Assembly: GCF_907164915.1 (NCBI RefSeq)
Contig: NC_061864.1
Coordinates: 17,582,484-17,646,483 of the forward strand
DNA from: Impatiens glandulifera
Lineage: Eukaryota > Streptophyta > Magnoliopsida > Ericales > Balsaminaceae
DNA: 64,000 nucleotides
Direction of reading: 5' to 3'
The notes beneath the pieces are model-generated. The model was given only the letters and a program-made list of their open reading frames with translations. It did not search any database and had not been told where the DNA came from. A program made the translations under genes and the position numbers. Of this stretch, positions 48,151 through 61,160 are shown piece after piece. How positions within the stretch are numbered: the stretch's first letter is position 1; every line of letters begins with the position of its first letter.

Positions 48151-48330
48151 GAGAAAATTCAACCTAGCATGATTTTCGACCTAGAAAACCAGCCAGGCAT
48201 TGCATACGACTACTGAAGAATTTAACCTGGCATGATTTTTGACCAAGAAATCAGCCAAGCCTTGCATCCACCGAAGAATTCAACTTGGCATGGTTTTCGA
48301 TTGATAAAACCAATCAAACATCCTTCCTGA
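48150..48330 (+). repeat. Degenerate tandem repeat of about 60 bp, three copies
   Basis: Units of the form GAAGAATTxAACCTGGCATGxTTTTxGACC(A/T)AGAAA.. CAGCCAxGC(A/C)TTGCAT. Followed by two TGTTGACT motifs and GC-richer sequence to about 48460, as in long terminal or leader regions of plant Gypsy elements; no coding remnant confirms this. Confidence 0.6.
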
Positions 48331-49439
48331 CCGAGGAATTTTGCGTGCGACCGAAAACCACCTCTGTGTTGACTAGGTGCCTGTATGTGTTGACTCCGAG
48401 CCAAATCAAACCCAAATGAGCGCGTCCGACCCACCTCGCGACCCGGACACTTGACTAGTGGCATGTTAATTTGTTTGGAGTTTTTAATTTTAATTGTTTT
48501 TTTAAGAATTAGAAGATCTAAACTATTTTTAAACAATCGGAAAAGAAAAGCGATTTAAAATATTTTCATAAAAAAATTATTTTAATAAAGGCCCTTTTGA
48601 ATTTAATTTTAAATTATAACATCTTAAACTGATATTTTTCAATTACTTTTCTCCATAGTTCTCGACATCAATCGCAGATTAAATAATTTGTAAAATTTTA
48701 TGAAACATAGACCGTTTTTTAACGGGCACTGAGAACATAGTGCGATAGCTCTTTCCCGAGTATAATTAAACATCGAACTCAAAAGTATTTCTAAAAAAAT
48801 ATGTTCATACACTTGTAAATATTTTCTTGATTTAATTTTAAATCAAGTGGAACCCTATTATCAAACGACCAGCCATATCAATTTGTTGATTATTTTTTAT
48901 AAAAAAATCAAATTTTAATAAAATTTGGTTATTTGAATGCAGCTTGAGATTAATTATGAAGTTTTAATACGGTAAAACGATAAAGTTAAAATACATTTTT
49001 ACAAATCTTTCTAAAACAAAATTTTAAAATAAAACAAAAGAAATCAAAAACTAGATCTGAATTGATTTAGACAGTGGAACAAATATACAAACTCAACCAC
49101 TCATTTAAGATTAATGGTTTTAATCAAGGCTCAAGATTTAACAGTTTAAAGTTTATTTAAGATATTATTTATGAAAGACAATAATTCTTAGAGCTATATT
49201 ATAGCTAGGTAATCTAGCTTTTAATTATAAAAGAAATAAATTATAATAACTACATAATAATCTTGTTTTTATATATTAATTAAATCATACAAATTCATAT
49301 AGAATAATAAATATTGTAATAGATATGAATTCTCATATATTTATTAGAATAAAAATAATATATGACTTTATAGTGGTTAATTTAACTTATTAAAACGCTC
49401 TCAGTTAAATGGATCATTATGTATTCAATATTAAAATAC
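48331..49439. other. No recognised gene
   Basis: GC-richer to 48460, then AT-rich. The minus-strand frame 48222-48536 shows no family motif. Confidence 0.4.
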
Positions 49440-50625
49440 ATATATAAAAACATTTTTTCCTTCAATTCATATTAGTTGAATATAATTTTGTATAAAGATT
49501 TTAATTAATTTTAATATATATAAAAACAGAAATTTTAATCTTTAGTTTATATTATAAAGAACATTAAAATTGGGAAATTAAATCTTTCTTAAATTATATT
49601 TTTATGAATATTTTATTTAATTAATATGTGTAATTTATAGTTATAAAGTTGCTAAATTAAATTTGTTGTAAAATAAAAAATAAATTATTTTTATTAATAT
49701 TTGTAAATTATTTTACAAATAATCTTTTTCTTCTTTTTCTTCTTTTTTTCTCTTTTCTTACTTTTAACTTTAATAAATAAATACATATTTATTTATATAT
49801 TATATATATTTATATTATTTTGATATATATGTTACTATTATTATATATATTTAATAAATAAAATCACCTTAATAATTTTGATATATGTTTATTTAATTAA
49901 ATTATTAAAGTAAGTTATTTATATTTAAAAATGAAATTATATATATTAACTATTTATATATTTAAAATATATTAACTATATTTATAATAAATTATTTTTT
50001 TAATAAAATTAAATTAATTTCCTAATTAAATTATTCATATATTAAATAATATTTTCTTATGTAATATTATTATTAAAAAGAAAAAATATAAATATATATA
50101 TATAATTCATTTTAAAATTTGAAAAAGGAATTATAAATTTGAAATTTATGAGTTGGAAATTAAAGTTTTGTATTAATATATTATATATACAATATTAATT
50201 TATTATATTTATAAAATATTAATTTATTATTTAATATTATATATATTTATTTATTATTTAATATTATATATAATATTTATATATATATATATATATTTAT
50301 ATATGTTACTATTATTATATATCATTAATAAATAAATAAAATCACATTAATAATTTTGATATATGTTTATTTAATTAAATTATTAAAATAAGTTATTTAT
50401 ATTTAAAAATTAAATTATATATATATATATATTAACTATTTATAATTTTTAATATATATTAACTATATTTATAATAAATTGTTTTTTTAATAAAAATTAT
50501 TTTAATTCTTAATTATATTATTCATATATTTATATATTAAATAATTCTTTTTGTGTAAATATATAAATCAAAACATGGATTTAAAATGGTAATCTTGTCT
50601 TATTATTAAATTATTAATATTAAAG

Positions 50626-50686
<61 letters not shown>

Positions 50687-51160
50687 TAAATTTTAAAAAA
50701 AGAAATTATAAATATTAAATATTAATTTATTATATTATATATATTTATATTTTAATATTATATATAATATTTATATATATATATTTATTAAGTATTTATT
50801 ATTTATTATTATATATATTATATTTATGTTATTTTGATATATCATTAATAAATAAATAAAATTACTATTTTAAATAATTTGATTATTTAAAAAAGTATAT
50901 ATAATATAATTTAAAAAGATATAACAAATTAATTTTAGTTATATATAATATTATATTATATATATATATATACTATATTTATGTTATTTTGATATATCAT
51001 TAATAAATAAATAAAATTACTATGTTAATTCATCTAAATAATTTAATTATTTAAAAAGATATATAATATAATTTAAAAAGATATAAAAAATTATTTTAGT
51101 TAATAAAAAAAATAATTAAATTGTTTATTATATTTATATATTAAATATATATATATATAT
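49440..51160. repeat. Block delta, copy 1: nested AT-rich direct repeats
   Basis: A unit with TAATAAATAAATAAAATCACxTTAATAATTTTGATATATG..TTAAAATAAGTTATTTAT occurs at about 49850 and again at 50325. A second unit (TATCATTAATAAATAAATAAAATTACTAT..AAAAGATATAACAAATTA) occurs at about 50835 and 50995. The assembled order recurs at 55850-56790. Confidence 0.65.
50630..50686. repeat. (TA)n microsatellite
   Basis: TA run of about 56 bases. Confidence 0.95.
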
Positions 51161-51849
51161 ATTTGTTTTATTTCTTTTTAAATATTTTCATATTCTCTTG
51201 TATTTTTACATTTTTTAACAAATATTTGTATAAATAAATAAATTTATTCAATATTTATTAAATAAATACATTTATATTTATATATATATATATATATAAT
51301 TTCAAATATTAATTTCAACTTTCACATATATATATATATTAATAAATCATAACTTAATTTAAAAAATGTAATATATTCTTATAAATTTAAATCATTTATT
51401 ATTAATATTAATGTTTTTAATAAATAAAAATAATTTTAAATAAATTATTATATATATGGAGATTATATGTAATATTGAAGTTTTTTCAAATTAAATATTA
51501 CTAATTAAATTACTAACTCATATATTAATTTAAACAAAAGCTAAAGATAGTAATATTCAAAATTAATTTTAACTTAAAAACTATTCATATTCAAAAAAAT
51601 AAATTTTATATTTTTTTATAATATTATTAGTTATTTATTAATTATTTCACACATTAACATATTTTAAAATTATTATAAATTGCTTTACTGAATTTATTTT
51701 ATTTTATTATAAATTATTAATTCTATCACATATGAATTTACTTGTTTACATTTAAATACTCTCCATTATTCAATATTATCTTATATATTTTATCATTTTA
51801 TTTATAATACAAGACTATCTATAAAAAAAATATTTTTTAAATTTAAATC
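51161..51849. other. AT-rich DNA related to the 37.9 kb region
   Basis: TTAATAAATCATAACTTAATTT..ATATTCTTATAAATTTAAATCATTTATTATTAATATTA (about 51340-51430) matches 37890-37965. Otherwise nothing recognised. Confidence 0.45.
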
Positions 51850-52865
51850 AATTTAAATATTATTTAATCTAAAATTATAGAATATTTTAATAAATTATTA
51901 TTAACTAATCATTAACCGTGACACATAAATTTAATGTTTTTTATATATTTTTTTTCTTAATCAATTATATTTTTTTTAATTAATTTTTTTATTAGTTAAT
52001 TTTTCAATAATATAAATTAATTATAATTATAATTATTACACCTAAACTATTAATATATATATAACTTATATAATATATTATTATTTCACAAATTTAAATA
52101 TATAAATTAAATTGTGTGTATATTATACAATTTAAATATATATGTGGCAAAATATAAAATAAATTGTGTGTAAATTATATTATTTAAATATATGGATTAA
52201 AATAAATTATGTTTATAAATATAAATAAAATTTTAAAAGTTGTTAAAAAAATATAAAAATCCTACATTTTTAACCCACTCTATGTCACTTCAACTAACCA
52301 TAATTCTTGATTCAAATTAGTCCGGATCTCTTCCAATTTCACTATTTGATTAGAGAGACAATTCACAATTTCTAATTCACTATTTGATTAGAGAGACAAT
52401 TCACAATTTCTAACCCTATTTCATTTTTTTTTGGTCGAAAACAAGCTCCGTAACTCATGAAAGTTCACAATTTTTTGTTGGAACAAGTTTTGTAGCTTGC
52501 AAAATTTCACGATTTTTTTTACCGAAAACATACTCGCAGTTCACAAAAATGGTACGCTGTGAACATTATTTGTACGAAACAAAACCTGGATGATAATGAT
52601 ATACAACAAGCTCCGTAGCCCTGTGCATTTTTCAACAGTCATTCAACTCTCCATATAATAATTATTTAAGACTTCTGATATCTTATAAATTGATGATCAT
52701 ATAATCATTCTCTCCTTCAAGTTTGTGCTTAAAGGAAACTCTCCACAATTTTTGGAATATGTTTAAAATTATGTTAGGATTTACTAGAAAACTTCTATAT
52801 CATTCATAATTCATAGGTCAGAACAAACAAATCAAGAAATTATCTAAAAACTAGGCTATTATGAA
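51850..52865. repeat. Block alpha, copy 2
   Basis: Direct-orientation relative of 39480-40335. It contains a local duplication (AGAGAGACAATTCACAATTTCTAA twice, 52350-52410) and extra GTTTTGTAGCTTGCAAAATTTC sequence. Confidence 0.75.
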
Positions 52866-53576
52866 CACCAAAACCTTTTATAAAGTCAATATGAATCTTC
52901 TAGAGAGAAATCATAATCAAATACTGAAATTGAAATTGGAAGAGATTTATTTGGACTCATGTAAAACAAGGATTATGATAGTTTAAGTAATAGATGGAGA
53001 AAACATTTGAGTTAAAAATGGGTCGAGTTTTTATTCTGCTTTTTTTAAACAACTCAAATCAAATTAAGCAAAACGGCGTCATTTTAATCTCCGCAACAAG
53101 GAACAGAGGATTTCGCCGTAGAAGATCTAAATTGACATATGAGCATTGGAGTTTCCGACTCAAATTTATACCTCCACTCTTTCGAGACTTTAAATAACAA
53201 ATGTGAAAAATGTAAATGTTACCGTTCAAATTGTCAAATACGAATATATACCCAACTCTATGGCCCTTTCACTAGTATTACTAATCACTTGTACAAAATC
53301 TATTTACTCTATTTTGACATAATTTTATTTTTTCTGGAAAAAAAACTAACTCTATAAAAGTGGTTCTTTTTTTTCTACCTCTTTAATTCACTTGTTCCTT
53401 CTCAAATGCTTTAAATTGGTAGAATTTGAGAGCACAATATTTGGTGCTATATTAACTCAATAAAATCTTAACATTTAATGTTATTAATTTAAAAAAAAAT
53501 TACCAATTAAATGTACCATCTAGTTAAATAGTACAATATTAATTCATTCAAACATAATAGTAATTAGAAAAACTGT
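52866..53576. other. No recognised gene
   Basis: Open frames at 52994-53197 and 53139-53357 overlap in different frames and show no known motif. Confidence 0.45.
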
Positions 53577-54148
53577 CAAATCACAGCAATTCAAGTTGCA
53601 AAAATGATTTAATTTGCTAAGATTTTTGAAAAAAGACAATCATTGCTTGGCCAATTTATGAATTTTAAATAAATATTTTAAATAAATAAATTCATAATAA
53701 AGGTCAACACAAAATTAAATAATTATTTAAGATAATTATTGTATTTGTTAAATGCAAATTAATTAAAATAAATGCTAAATAAATAAAATAAAATAAATTG
53801 ATATAAAGGTTGTACTTGTTAAATAAATTTGAATGATGTATCCATTTGATCATAAATTAATGAGTAATTATAGAGAACAGAAAAAAAAATAACAAAAAAT
53901 GTAAGGGAATGATGTGTTATTTTCTGAATGGTTTGAAAATTTAATAAGAAATAGAATTTTCAGATTTTTAATCTACTCAAAGAATGACACATCATCTCCC
54001 TACATTTTCTTGTCATTTTTTTTCGCTTTTTATCATTACTTAATAAACTCTAAATTAATTATTTATATGACCTTAAAATATAAAAAAAAATAGACAAAAT
54101 ATATTTCATGTCTATTAAATAATTTTGTATATTTTATAGGATAAAATA
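53577..54148. repeat. Block beta, copy 2, carrying an inserted MITE
   Basis: Matches 45640-46100 in the same orientation, interrupted at 53862-54050. Confidence 0.75.
53862..54050. mobile_element. 189-bp foldback MITE with 9-bp target duplication
   Basis: Arms of about 75 bp (GAGTAATTATAGAGAACAG..TGATGTGTTATTTTCTG against CAAAGAATGACACATCATC..ATCATTACTTAATAAACTC) flanked by TAAATTAAT on both sides (53853-53861, 54051-54059). The related block beta copy 1 has the empty site (CATAAATTCATTATTTATATG). A 9-bp duplication suggests the Mutator superfamily. Confidence 0.85.
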
Positions 54149-54574
54149 AAAGTATTATCATCCCCGATTTGTCGGATATGTATAATATTTTTTATATTAA
54201 AAAATAATAAATATAGTTGTATTGCATTTATTTTACCTGCACATTTATGTTCTACTTGTTGGACATTGCAAGTTGTTATTATTAAAATTAATAAAAAAAA
54301 TATATAATTAAAAAAATGTAATGTTATATAATTGTGAGACCCGGGGATTTCTTCTTCCCAAAAAAGTTGCAAGGAGAAAAATCTTTTGTTTTTGTTTTAA
54401 AAATATTTGTAAAAAAATGTATTTTATCTTTATTGTTTTAAAAATTAATAATTAATCTAAAAAATTGGATCTTAAAATAACAAAAACTATAATTTTACTA
54501 AGAAAATCACTATTTAAAAATAATTAAATTATTTATAAGACTGACTTTTGATAATAGAATCAATTAGAAACTTA

Positions 54575-55330
54575 ATGAAGTTTGAAAAATTTTAATGGCG
54601 ATTTGGTAGAGTTTGTTTCTCTTTAATGGCGAATTTGGTAGAGTTTGTTTCGTGGGTTGAGATGTGGTTCTTTACCTTCGTCTTGGCTAGGGAAAACTAT
54701 TTATAACTGAGGTAAGTCGGTTGGGCTCTAAGTGGATTGAATTTGATACAAATGTCATTAATGATTTTTTTATAGATCTCTTATCCCTTTATGTCATTAA
54801 TAGGCGAAATGATCATTAAGTTAGTGTGATCATTTCAACATTTGAATCATCCAACTAGGTTGAGTATTCGCGAAGTTTCACTTTTGAAAAACAAAGGTTT
54901 CGATTAATGTCCATCTGTTTGTCGCAAGGAAGAAGACGACGTGGGGACGCGGATGCGGGTCTGACGCGACGTTGGACGTTTTGTTCGCTTTTAGTGTCTT
55001 GTGTGATGTTTGTTGCCTTGGGCGTTTCGTTCGCGTTTAGTGTCTTGTGTGATCCACTAAGACGTGAAAGTATTTGGTTTCCGTTGTAGTGGGCGATGCG
55101 ATGGGTCAGCATCCGTTGGATGATGGTCAACGCTATATCCAACCGTTGGATGATGGTCAACTCTAGAGTTTGTCGACATTTCAAGTCAAATACCTGTTGT
55201 TCAAAACTTAATCGATGCACACGCACTTTGATTTTCTAGTCTCAAACACCTTTTGAAATAGAGATTGAACTGGAAATAAGTTATCAAAATTAGAGGAAGA
55301 ACCTAATCTTCTCTCCCTGTTGTATCAATA
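54575..55330 (+). mobile_element. Possible solo LTR, uninterrupted copy
   Basis: Opposite-orientation relative of 46140-47400. It has a TATA-like CTATTTATAAC at about 54698, two nearly identical GGCGAATTTGGTAGAGTTTGTTTC-type pieces near its start (each TTTGGTAGAGTTTGTTTC), a GTTCGC(G)TTTAGTGTCTTGTGTGAT direct repeat (about 54978 and 55030) and a CCGTTGGATGATGGTCAAC direct repeat (about 55112 and 55143). Confidence 0.5.
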
Positions 55331-55849
55331 GAGGGTCATAATCTCGTGCGGATAATAATTTTTATATAATATCGGTAAGGTTATACAAATAACCGTTATT
55401 AATATCTTATTATATTTGTAACGTTTTTTTTATAAACATTATATATACTTTATTTAAAAAATAAAAAGAAAAGTGCGATATTTGTAAGTAACGGTATTAT
55501 ACATCTATGAATATATCTTTTCTATTGGTGTCTATTTTTATTTTATTTTTTAAAAAAAATATTGTACGGCTTGAAATAATATAAATAATTAATTAATTTT
55601 TTTATTTTTAAAATTTTTTTAATTAATATATGTTCATTTTTTTTTAATGATTTAAACTATAAATATTATTTTTAAATAATTATATTAAAAAACTCATGAG
55701 TTTTAAAAGTCATAAATATTAAAAACATATTTAACTTAAAAAACATAATTTCTTAATAGGTAAATATTAAGAAACATATGTAATGTAAATATTAAAAAAC
55801 ATATGTAACTTAATATCTATACCTTCAAATCAAAAATAAAAAAACCTAA
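55331..55849. other. AT-rich DNA, no recognised gene
   Basis: Nothing supported beyond simple AT-rich sequence and a TTAAAAAACATATGTAA(C/T) repeat near 55770-55812. Confidence 0.4.
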
Positions 55850-56755
55850 CATGAAAATTGAAAACTAAATTTATCTTAAAATATATATTTTTTTTTGAAT
55901 ATTTTATTTAATTAATATTTATAAGTTATAGTTATAAAGTTTTAATTAAAATAATTCCTTACCTCAATCTGTTTTTACGAAAAAATATATTTGTGATGTT
56001 TTATACAACACTCAAATACAAAATTTAAAATTATAAAGTTAAACATTTTACAAACATTTAAAATTTCTAAATTAAATTTGTTGTAAAATCAAATATATAT
56101 CATTTTTATTTGTAAATTGTTAGTAAATTTTATATATATATGTTACTATTATTATATATCTTTAATATATATATTATAATTATCATATATCACTTTAATT
56201 ATTTTGATATATATTTATTTAATTAAATTCTTACAGTTTAAAAATTAAATTTTATAAATATATATATATATAGAATATTAACTATTCATATTTTAATATA
56301 TATTAACTATATTTAAACTAAATTGTATTTTTTAATAAAAATAATTTTAATTCTTAATTACATTATTTATTATATTTATATATTAAATAATATATATTTT
56401 TTTTGTGTAATTAAAACATAATTAAGAATTGTAATATTATTAAAAAGAGACAAAAATAAATATATTAAATATATAATAAATAAATATATTTATTTATATA
56501 TATATATATATTTATAATATATATATATATATATATATTATTTAATATTATACCAGAATTATTAGTATTATATATATATATATATTATTTATGTTATTTT
56601 GATATATCTTTAATAAATAAATAAATAAAATTACTATTTTAATTCATTTATTAAATAATTTGATTATTTAAAAAATATAATATATATAATTTAAAAAGAT
56701 ATAACAAATTATTTTTAGTTAATAAAATAAATATTTTTTTATTATATTTATATAT

Positions 56756-56790
<35 letters not shown>
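55850..56790. repeat. Block delta, copy 2
   Basis: Direct-orientation relative of 49440-51160 (and at its start of 35700-35990), including GATATATCTTTAATAAATAAATAAATAAAATTACTAT and AAAAAGATATAACAAATTATTTTTAGTTAATAAA. It ends in a (TA)n run (56757-56789). Confidence 0.65.
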
Positions 56791-56793
<3 letters not shown>

Positions 56794-57294
56794 TTTCATA
56801 TTCTTGTTTTTAGGGAAAAATTAAATTGAAAAATGAATGAAACATTTATTAATCTGTTAAAAATATATATTTTTGTTCAAATTTATGTTATCATTCATAA
56901 ATTTAATATATATATTAACTTTATTTATACCAAAAAAAAATAACTAATAATAATTTTATATTAAATTATTCATATATATATTTATTATAATTTTATAATA
57001 TCTTAATACATAATAATTGAATTTGAATTATAATTATAATTAAAATTAGAGATATAATTTTAATTTTAAAATTTGATAAATTATTTAATATTATGAATTC
57101 AAAATAAAATTTCAATATAATTGAATCAATATAATTTTATAATTCTAAATTTTACTTTTTTTTTGGACCAATTTTTTTAAACAAAAATTTTTGAAAATGA
57201 ACAATTCTGATGAACGATATGAAATCAATATTTTAATAATACAGATAATATATATTAAAATTATTTTTTAAACATACATAATAATAATATATAT

Positions 57295-59013
57295 ATATAT
57301 AATGTTTAATTTTGAAAGTGTCTGAATTATCGGTTTGAGAGTTGTGATTAATTTAGATATATGTAATATGTGAGAATAAATGGATACGTGGGTCGGTTAA
57401 CCCGCCAATAGACTTAAAACGGCTAAAAATAAAATTAAAAATGATATAAGTATGTTTTGAATTCATAACCTAACTAAACAAGTACAACTCTTTAACCAAC
57501 TAGATTAATAACACTTTATATTTTTAATTGAACACAAAATTTGATAAACGCGGGACGTTGTAAAAATATAAGTTCAATTTTTTAACTAACTAATTTATAT
57601 ATACAATGATGTTTAATTTTGAAAAGTGTTCAGATTGTCAGGTCGAGAGTTGTGATTAGTTTGAATATATATGTGAGAGTAATGGATATTTGGGTTAGAT
57701 TCTAGGTTGATCCATTCATAAATTTAAAACGGTTAAAAATAAAATTAAAAATACTATAGGTATGTTTCGAACTCGCAACCTAACAAAATAAAACAAGTTC
57801 AACTCTTAAACCAACTAGGCTAATAACACTTTATATTTTTAATGGGAAGAATGCCAATTTTACACACCAAGTTGTAAGAAGGTGTCAAATTTACTTATTA
57901 AGTATCAAAATTTCATTTATATGTATGAACTTGTCAAAAAGTGTTAAATATATTTAAAATAACAGAAATGTTAAACGGCGTTAAATTTTTTGCCACAGGT
58001 AATATGACATATTATTTATTGTTTTAAATTGACATTACTTTAATTAATTTTTATTCAAACAAAACATTAAAATCTTTTCTTATTTATTTTCTCTCTTTAT
58101 CCTCACATCTTACCATTTTCTTTAAATATTTCTCTCTTCATTTCTCCATCTATGAGTAATTTTATTATTAATAATAATATTTAATTGATTAATTATAAAA
58201 ATTGTTCTAAAAAGTAACGAGTTATTAGGACTTCGCCACAGCGCTGACAATTTAGGATTCGGCCAACAAATATTTCACCACAACATTGACAATTTAGGAT
58301 TCGATCAATGAATGTTTCAACCAATGACGATGATAGTGTAAGGTTTAACTGAGAAAGACTTGGATTTGGGAGTTACGTTTAGGAGCTGATAAAGTTTAAC
58401 AGAGTGAGTATTATGAAAACTAAAATTAAAACAAGTCGGTTAAGGAAGATTTTACCTTGATCCGGCATTGTCCGCTAATGACGACAATGATTTAGGGTTC
58501 GACTAATGAAGATTTTGGCCACAACGTCTATGATTTAGGAATCGGCCAACAAAAACTTCCACCAACGACGATGACTGTTTAAAGTTCAGTTAGGGAGCAC
58601 TTAGAGGTTAGAAGAAGGTAAAAATTCGAAATAACTTAGGTTAATCAAAGAGAGAAAAGTTAGAAAAAAATAGAGAGTTGTGGAGGGATGAGAGAGAAAG
58701 TAAAAATAAGTTTTGTTTGAATGGAAAAATAATTAAAAGTAATGTTAATTTAAAAAATAAAATAGGTGGATATTAAATGTGGTCAAATTTTTGAAGCCAT
58801 TTAATATTTCTGTTATTTTAAACATATTTGACATTTTTTTACAAGTTCATACATATAAATAGAATTTTGATACTTAATAAGTAAATTTGACACATTGTTA
58901 CAACTTGGTGTGTAAAATTAACATTTTTCCCTATTTTTAATTCAACACCAAATTTGATGAACGCGAAAAGTTTTTAACAATATATTTTTATCCGTTTGCA
59001 TCGGGGATCCTAG
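57295..59013 (+). mobile_element. Helitron-like element, copy H5 (two units), with a nested Mutator-like element
   Basis: Unit one starts near 57295 (TATATATAATGTTTAATTTTG), unit two near 57598 (ATATATACAATGATGTTTAAT). Unit two is split by the element at 57844-58931 and resumes with ATTCAACACCAAATTTGATGAACGCG. The end at 59010-59013 is CTAG followed by T, preceded by ATCCG-TTTGCAT-CGGGGAT, a short hairpin: the Helitron 3' signature. Minus-strand A box (TAGCCTAGTTGG, about 57810-57825) and B box (GTTCGAAAC, about 57763) are well preserved here. Confidence 0.55.
57844..58931. mobile_element. Mutator-like non-autonomous element, copy 2, with 10-bp target duplication
   Basis: Same element as 15924-17010 (1088 against 1087 bp, similar along the whole length). 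Target duplication TATTTTTAAT on both sides (57834-57843 and 58932-58941). It lies inside a Helitron-like unit whose sequence resumes exactly after the duplication, so both termini are certain. No transposase. Confidence 0.92.
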
Positions 59014-59294
59014 TTGAAATTAGATTTCAAACAAGTCTTTGAACTCTCTTTTTATTACTTTTTACTTTCATTTTATTAAAGTATGCCTTATGAGTCATGT
59101 CTAATTCAATGTTAGGTCCAAATGATCTAATGGCAATTCTTCTTCTTCATCATTTTCCTCAGATCTGAATCTACCAGAGATTCTTCTATTTCTCTCTCTA
59201 GTTGCAGTTTTGACCGGAGGAGAGAACAGCCGCCGCAAAAGCGGTCTGGTGTGTACGTACAGATACTAATTACAAAGAAGTAAGGCAATTCAGA

Positions 59295-60885
59295 ATGGAT
59301 CTCCATGAAAATAGGGAAGCTAGCAATAAATACACAAGAATGGATGCAATAATAGTAGAAGAAGAAGAAGATAATCCCCTTTCTTTGCACAATAGATCAA
59401 TCGACATCAAGAAATACGTAATGGCCTGTGCCGTTTTCGCTTCTCTCAACTCTGTTCTCCTTGGATATGGTTAATTTCTTTCTCTCTTTCACGTTTTCTT
59501 CTTTTCATGGATCATATAAAAACAAACAAAAAAACTTTGAATTCACAGATGTGGGTGTTATGAGTGGAGCAATTCTATTCATTCGCGACGATTTAAAGAT
59601 AACAGAGGTACAAGAAGAAGTTCTCGTCGGAATCCTCAGTGTAGTTTCCCTTATTGGGAGTTTAGCAGGTGGAAAAACATCTGATTCAATTGGCAGAAAA
59701 TGGACCATGGCTTTTGCCGCCATTGTTTTCCAAGCAGGCGCCTCTGTTATGGCTCTCGCCCCTTCTTTCTCTATTCTACTTTCCGGCAGAATTCTCGCCG
59801 GAATCGGTATCGGATTTGGTATCATGATCGCCCCCGTTTACATCGCCGAGATTTCCCCTTCTGTCGCCAGAGGATCACTCACATCATTCCCGGAAATTTT
59901 CATAAACCTCGGCATCCTTCTCGGATACGTCTCCAATTACACTTTTTCAGGACTCTCGGTCCATTTAAGCTGGAGAATCATGCTCGGAGTCGGAATCGTT
60001 CCGTCAATTTTCATCGGTTTTGCGCTTTTTGTGATTCCTGAATCTCCTAGATGGTTGGTGATGCAAAACCGTGTTGACGAAGCTAGAATCGTGTTGTTGA
60101 AAACGATTGAGACGGAAAAAGAAGTAGACGAAAGGCTAGACGAGATACGTTTGGCTGCTGAAAAGCACGAAGCGAAACCAGTTTGGAATGAGTTGATAAA
60201 TCCTTCAACCGGCGTTCGGAAAATGTTAATCGCCGGCTGTGGAATACAGTTGTTTCAACAGATAACCGGGATCGATGCAACGGTCTATTACAGTCCCACG
60301 ATCTTCAAGAACGCCGGTATCGAGAGCGAATCGGAGCTTCTCGCAGTGACGGTTGCTGTCGGGTTTACGAAAACAGTCTTCATTTTGGTGGCAATAATCT
60401 TAATCGATAGAGTTGGAAGGAAGCCTTTGCTCTACGTGAGTACGATCGGCATGACCAGTTGTTTGTTTGCCCTAGGTTTAACCCTATCCTTCCTAGAAAA
60501 CAGCACTGCAGGCGTTGTTTTGGCGATTATATTCGTTTGCGGGAATGTCGCGTTTTTCTCAGTTGGGATCGGGCCTATATGTTGGGTCTTGTCGTCTGAA
60601 GTATTTCCTCTGAGGCTAAGGGCTCAGGCGTCGGCTCTTGGGGCCATTGGGGGTAGGGTCGGGAGTGGGATAGTCGCGATGTCGTTCCTTTCAATATCGA
60701 ATACAATTACAGTTGGGGGAACGTTTCTTCTATTTGGGGTGATTTCTTGTGTTGCTGTTGCCTTTGTGTATAAGTGCGTTCCCGAGACCAAAGGGAAGTC
60801 CTTGGAGGAAATTGAGATGATGTTTTGTAATGAAGTGGAACCCGAGTTAGAGCTCGAAGATTTAGAACAGCTAGTACGAAAGTAA
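59295..60885 (+). CDS. PLT4: Polyol/monosaccharide transporter, PLT4-like, two exons
   Basis: Inferred exons 59295-59469 and 59549-60885 give 503 residues, with the intron inside the Asp codon of GYDVGVMSG. Major facilitator superfamily, sugar porter family with 12 predicted helices: first helix MACAVFASLNSVLLGYD, loop motif DSIGRKWTM, PESPRWLV near residue 220, QQITGIDATVYYSP near 294, DRVGRKPLLY in the second half, and C-terminal PETKGKSLEEIE near 469. Conserved segments such as LKITEVQEEVLVGILSVVSL and the ending LVRK are closest to Arabidopsis PLT4 (At2g20780). Expected role: proton-coupled import of polyols or sugars at the plasma membrane. The N-terminus is acidic (EEEEDNP). I start at 59295 because a later ATG (59428) would lose helix one. 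An AATAAA at about 60913 is a likely poly(A) signal. Confidence 0.9.
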
Positions 60886-61160
60886 CAATATCGACACGCT
60901 GAAAGCCTAACAAAAATAAACTGTTGTGTAATTTGGTCCGGCGGGGATTAAGAAAATCCCAAATGTGTAATTCGAAAATGTAACAGTTGTACTATTTTAA
61001 AAAAGAAAAATAGGAAGCTAGGGCAGAACACGACTATACATTGGACATGTGGTTCTTTTTCCTATTGGCATAATAGGCTAAAAGCTAAGTATTATATCTA
61101 AAACACAACTGTGACGATAAAACCGAGTCGATTCTTTACACAGACAGACACTCACAGTCA

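Noticed and set aside
48222..48536. 104-codon minus-strand frame
   Set aside because: Made largely of a 60-bp degenerate tandem repeat; no recognisable domain.
54855..55226. 123-codon minus-strand frame
   Set aside because: Lies in an LTR-like repeat whose inverted relative does not preserve the frame.
59700..60041. 113-codon frame overlapping the PLT4-like gene in another frame
   Set aside because: Shadow frame; the transporter frame carries all conserved motifs.
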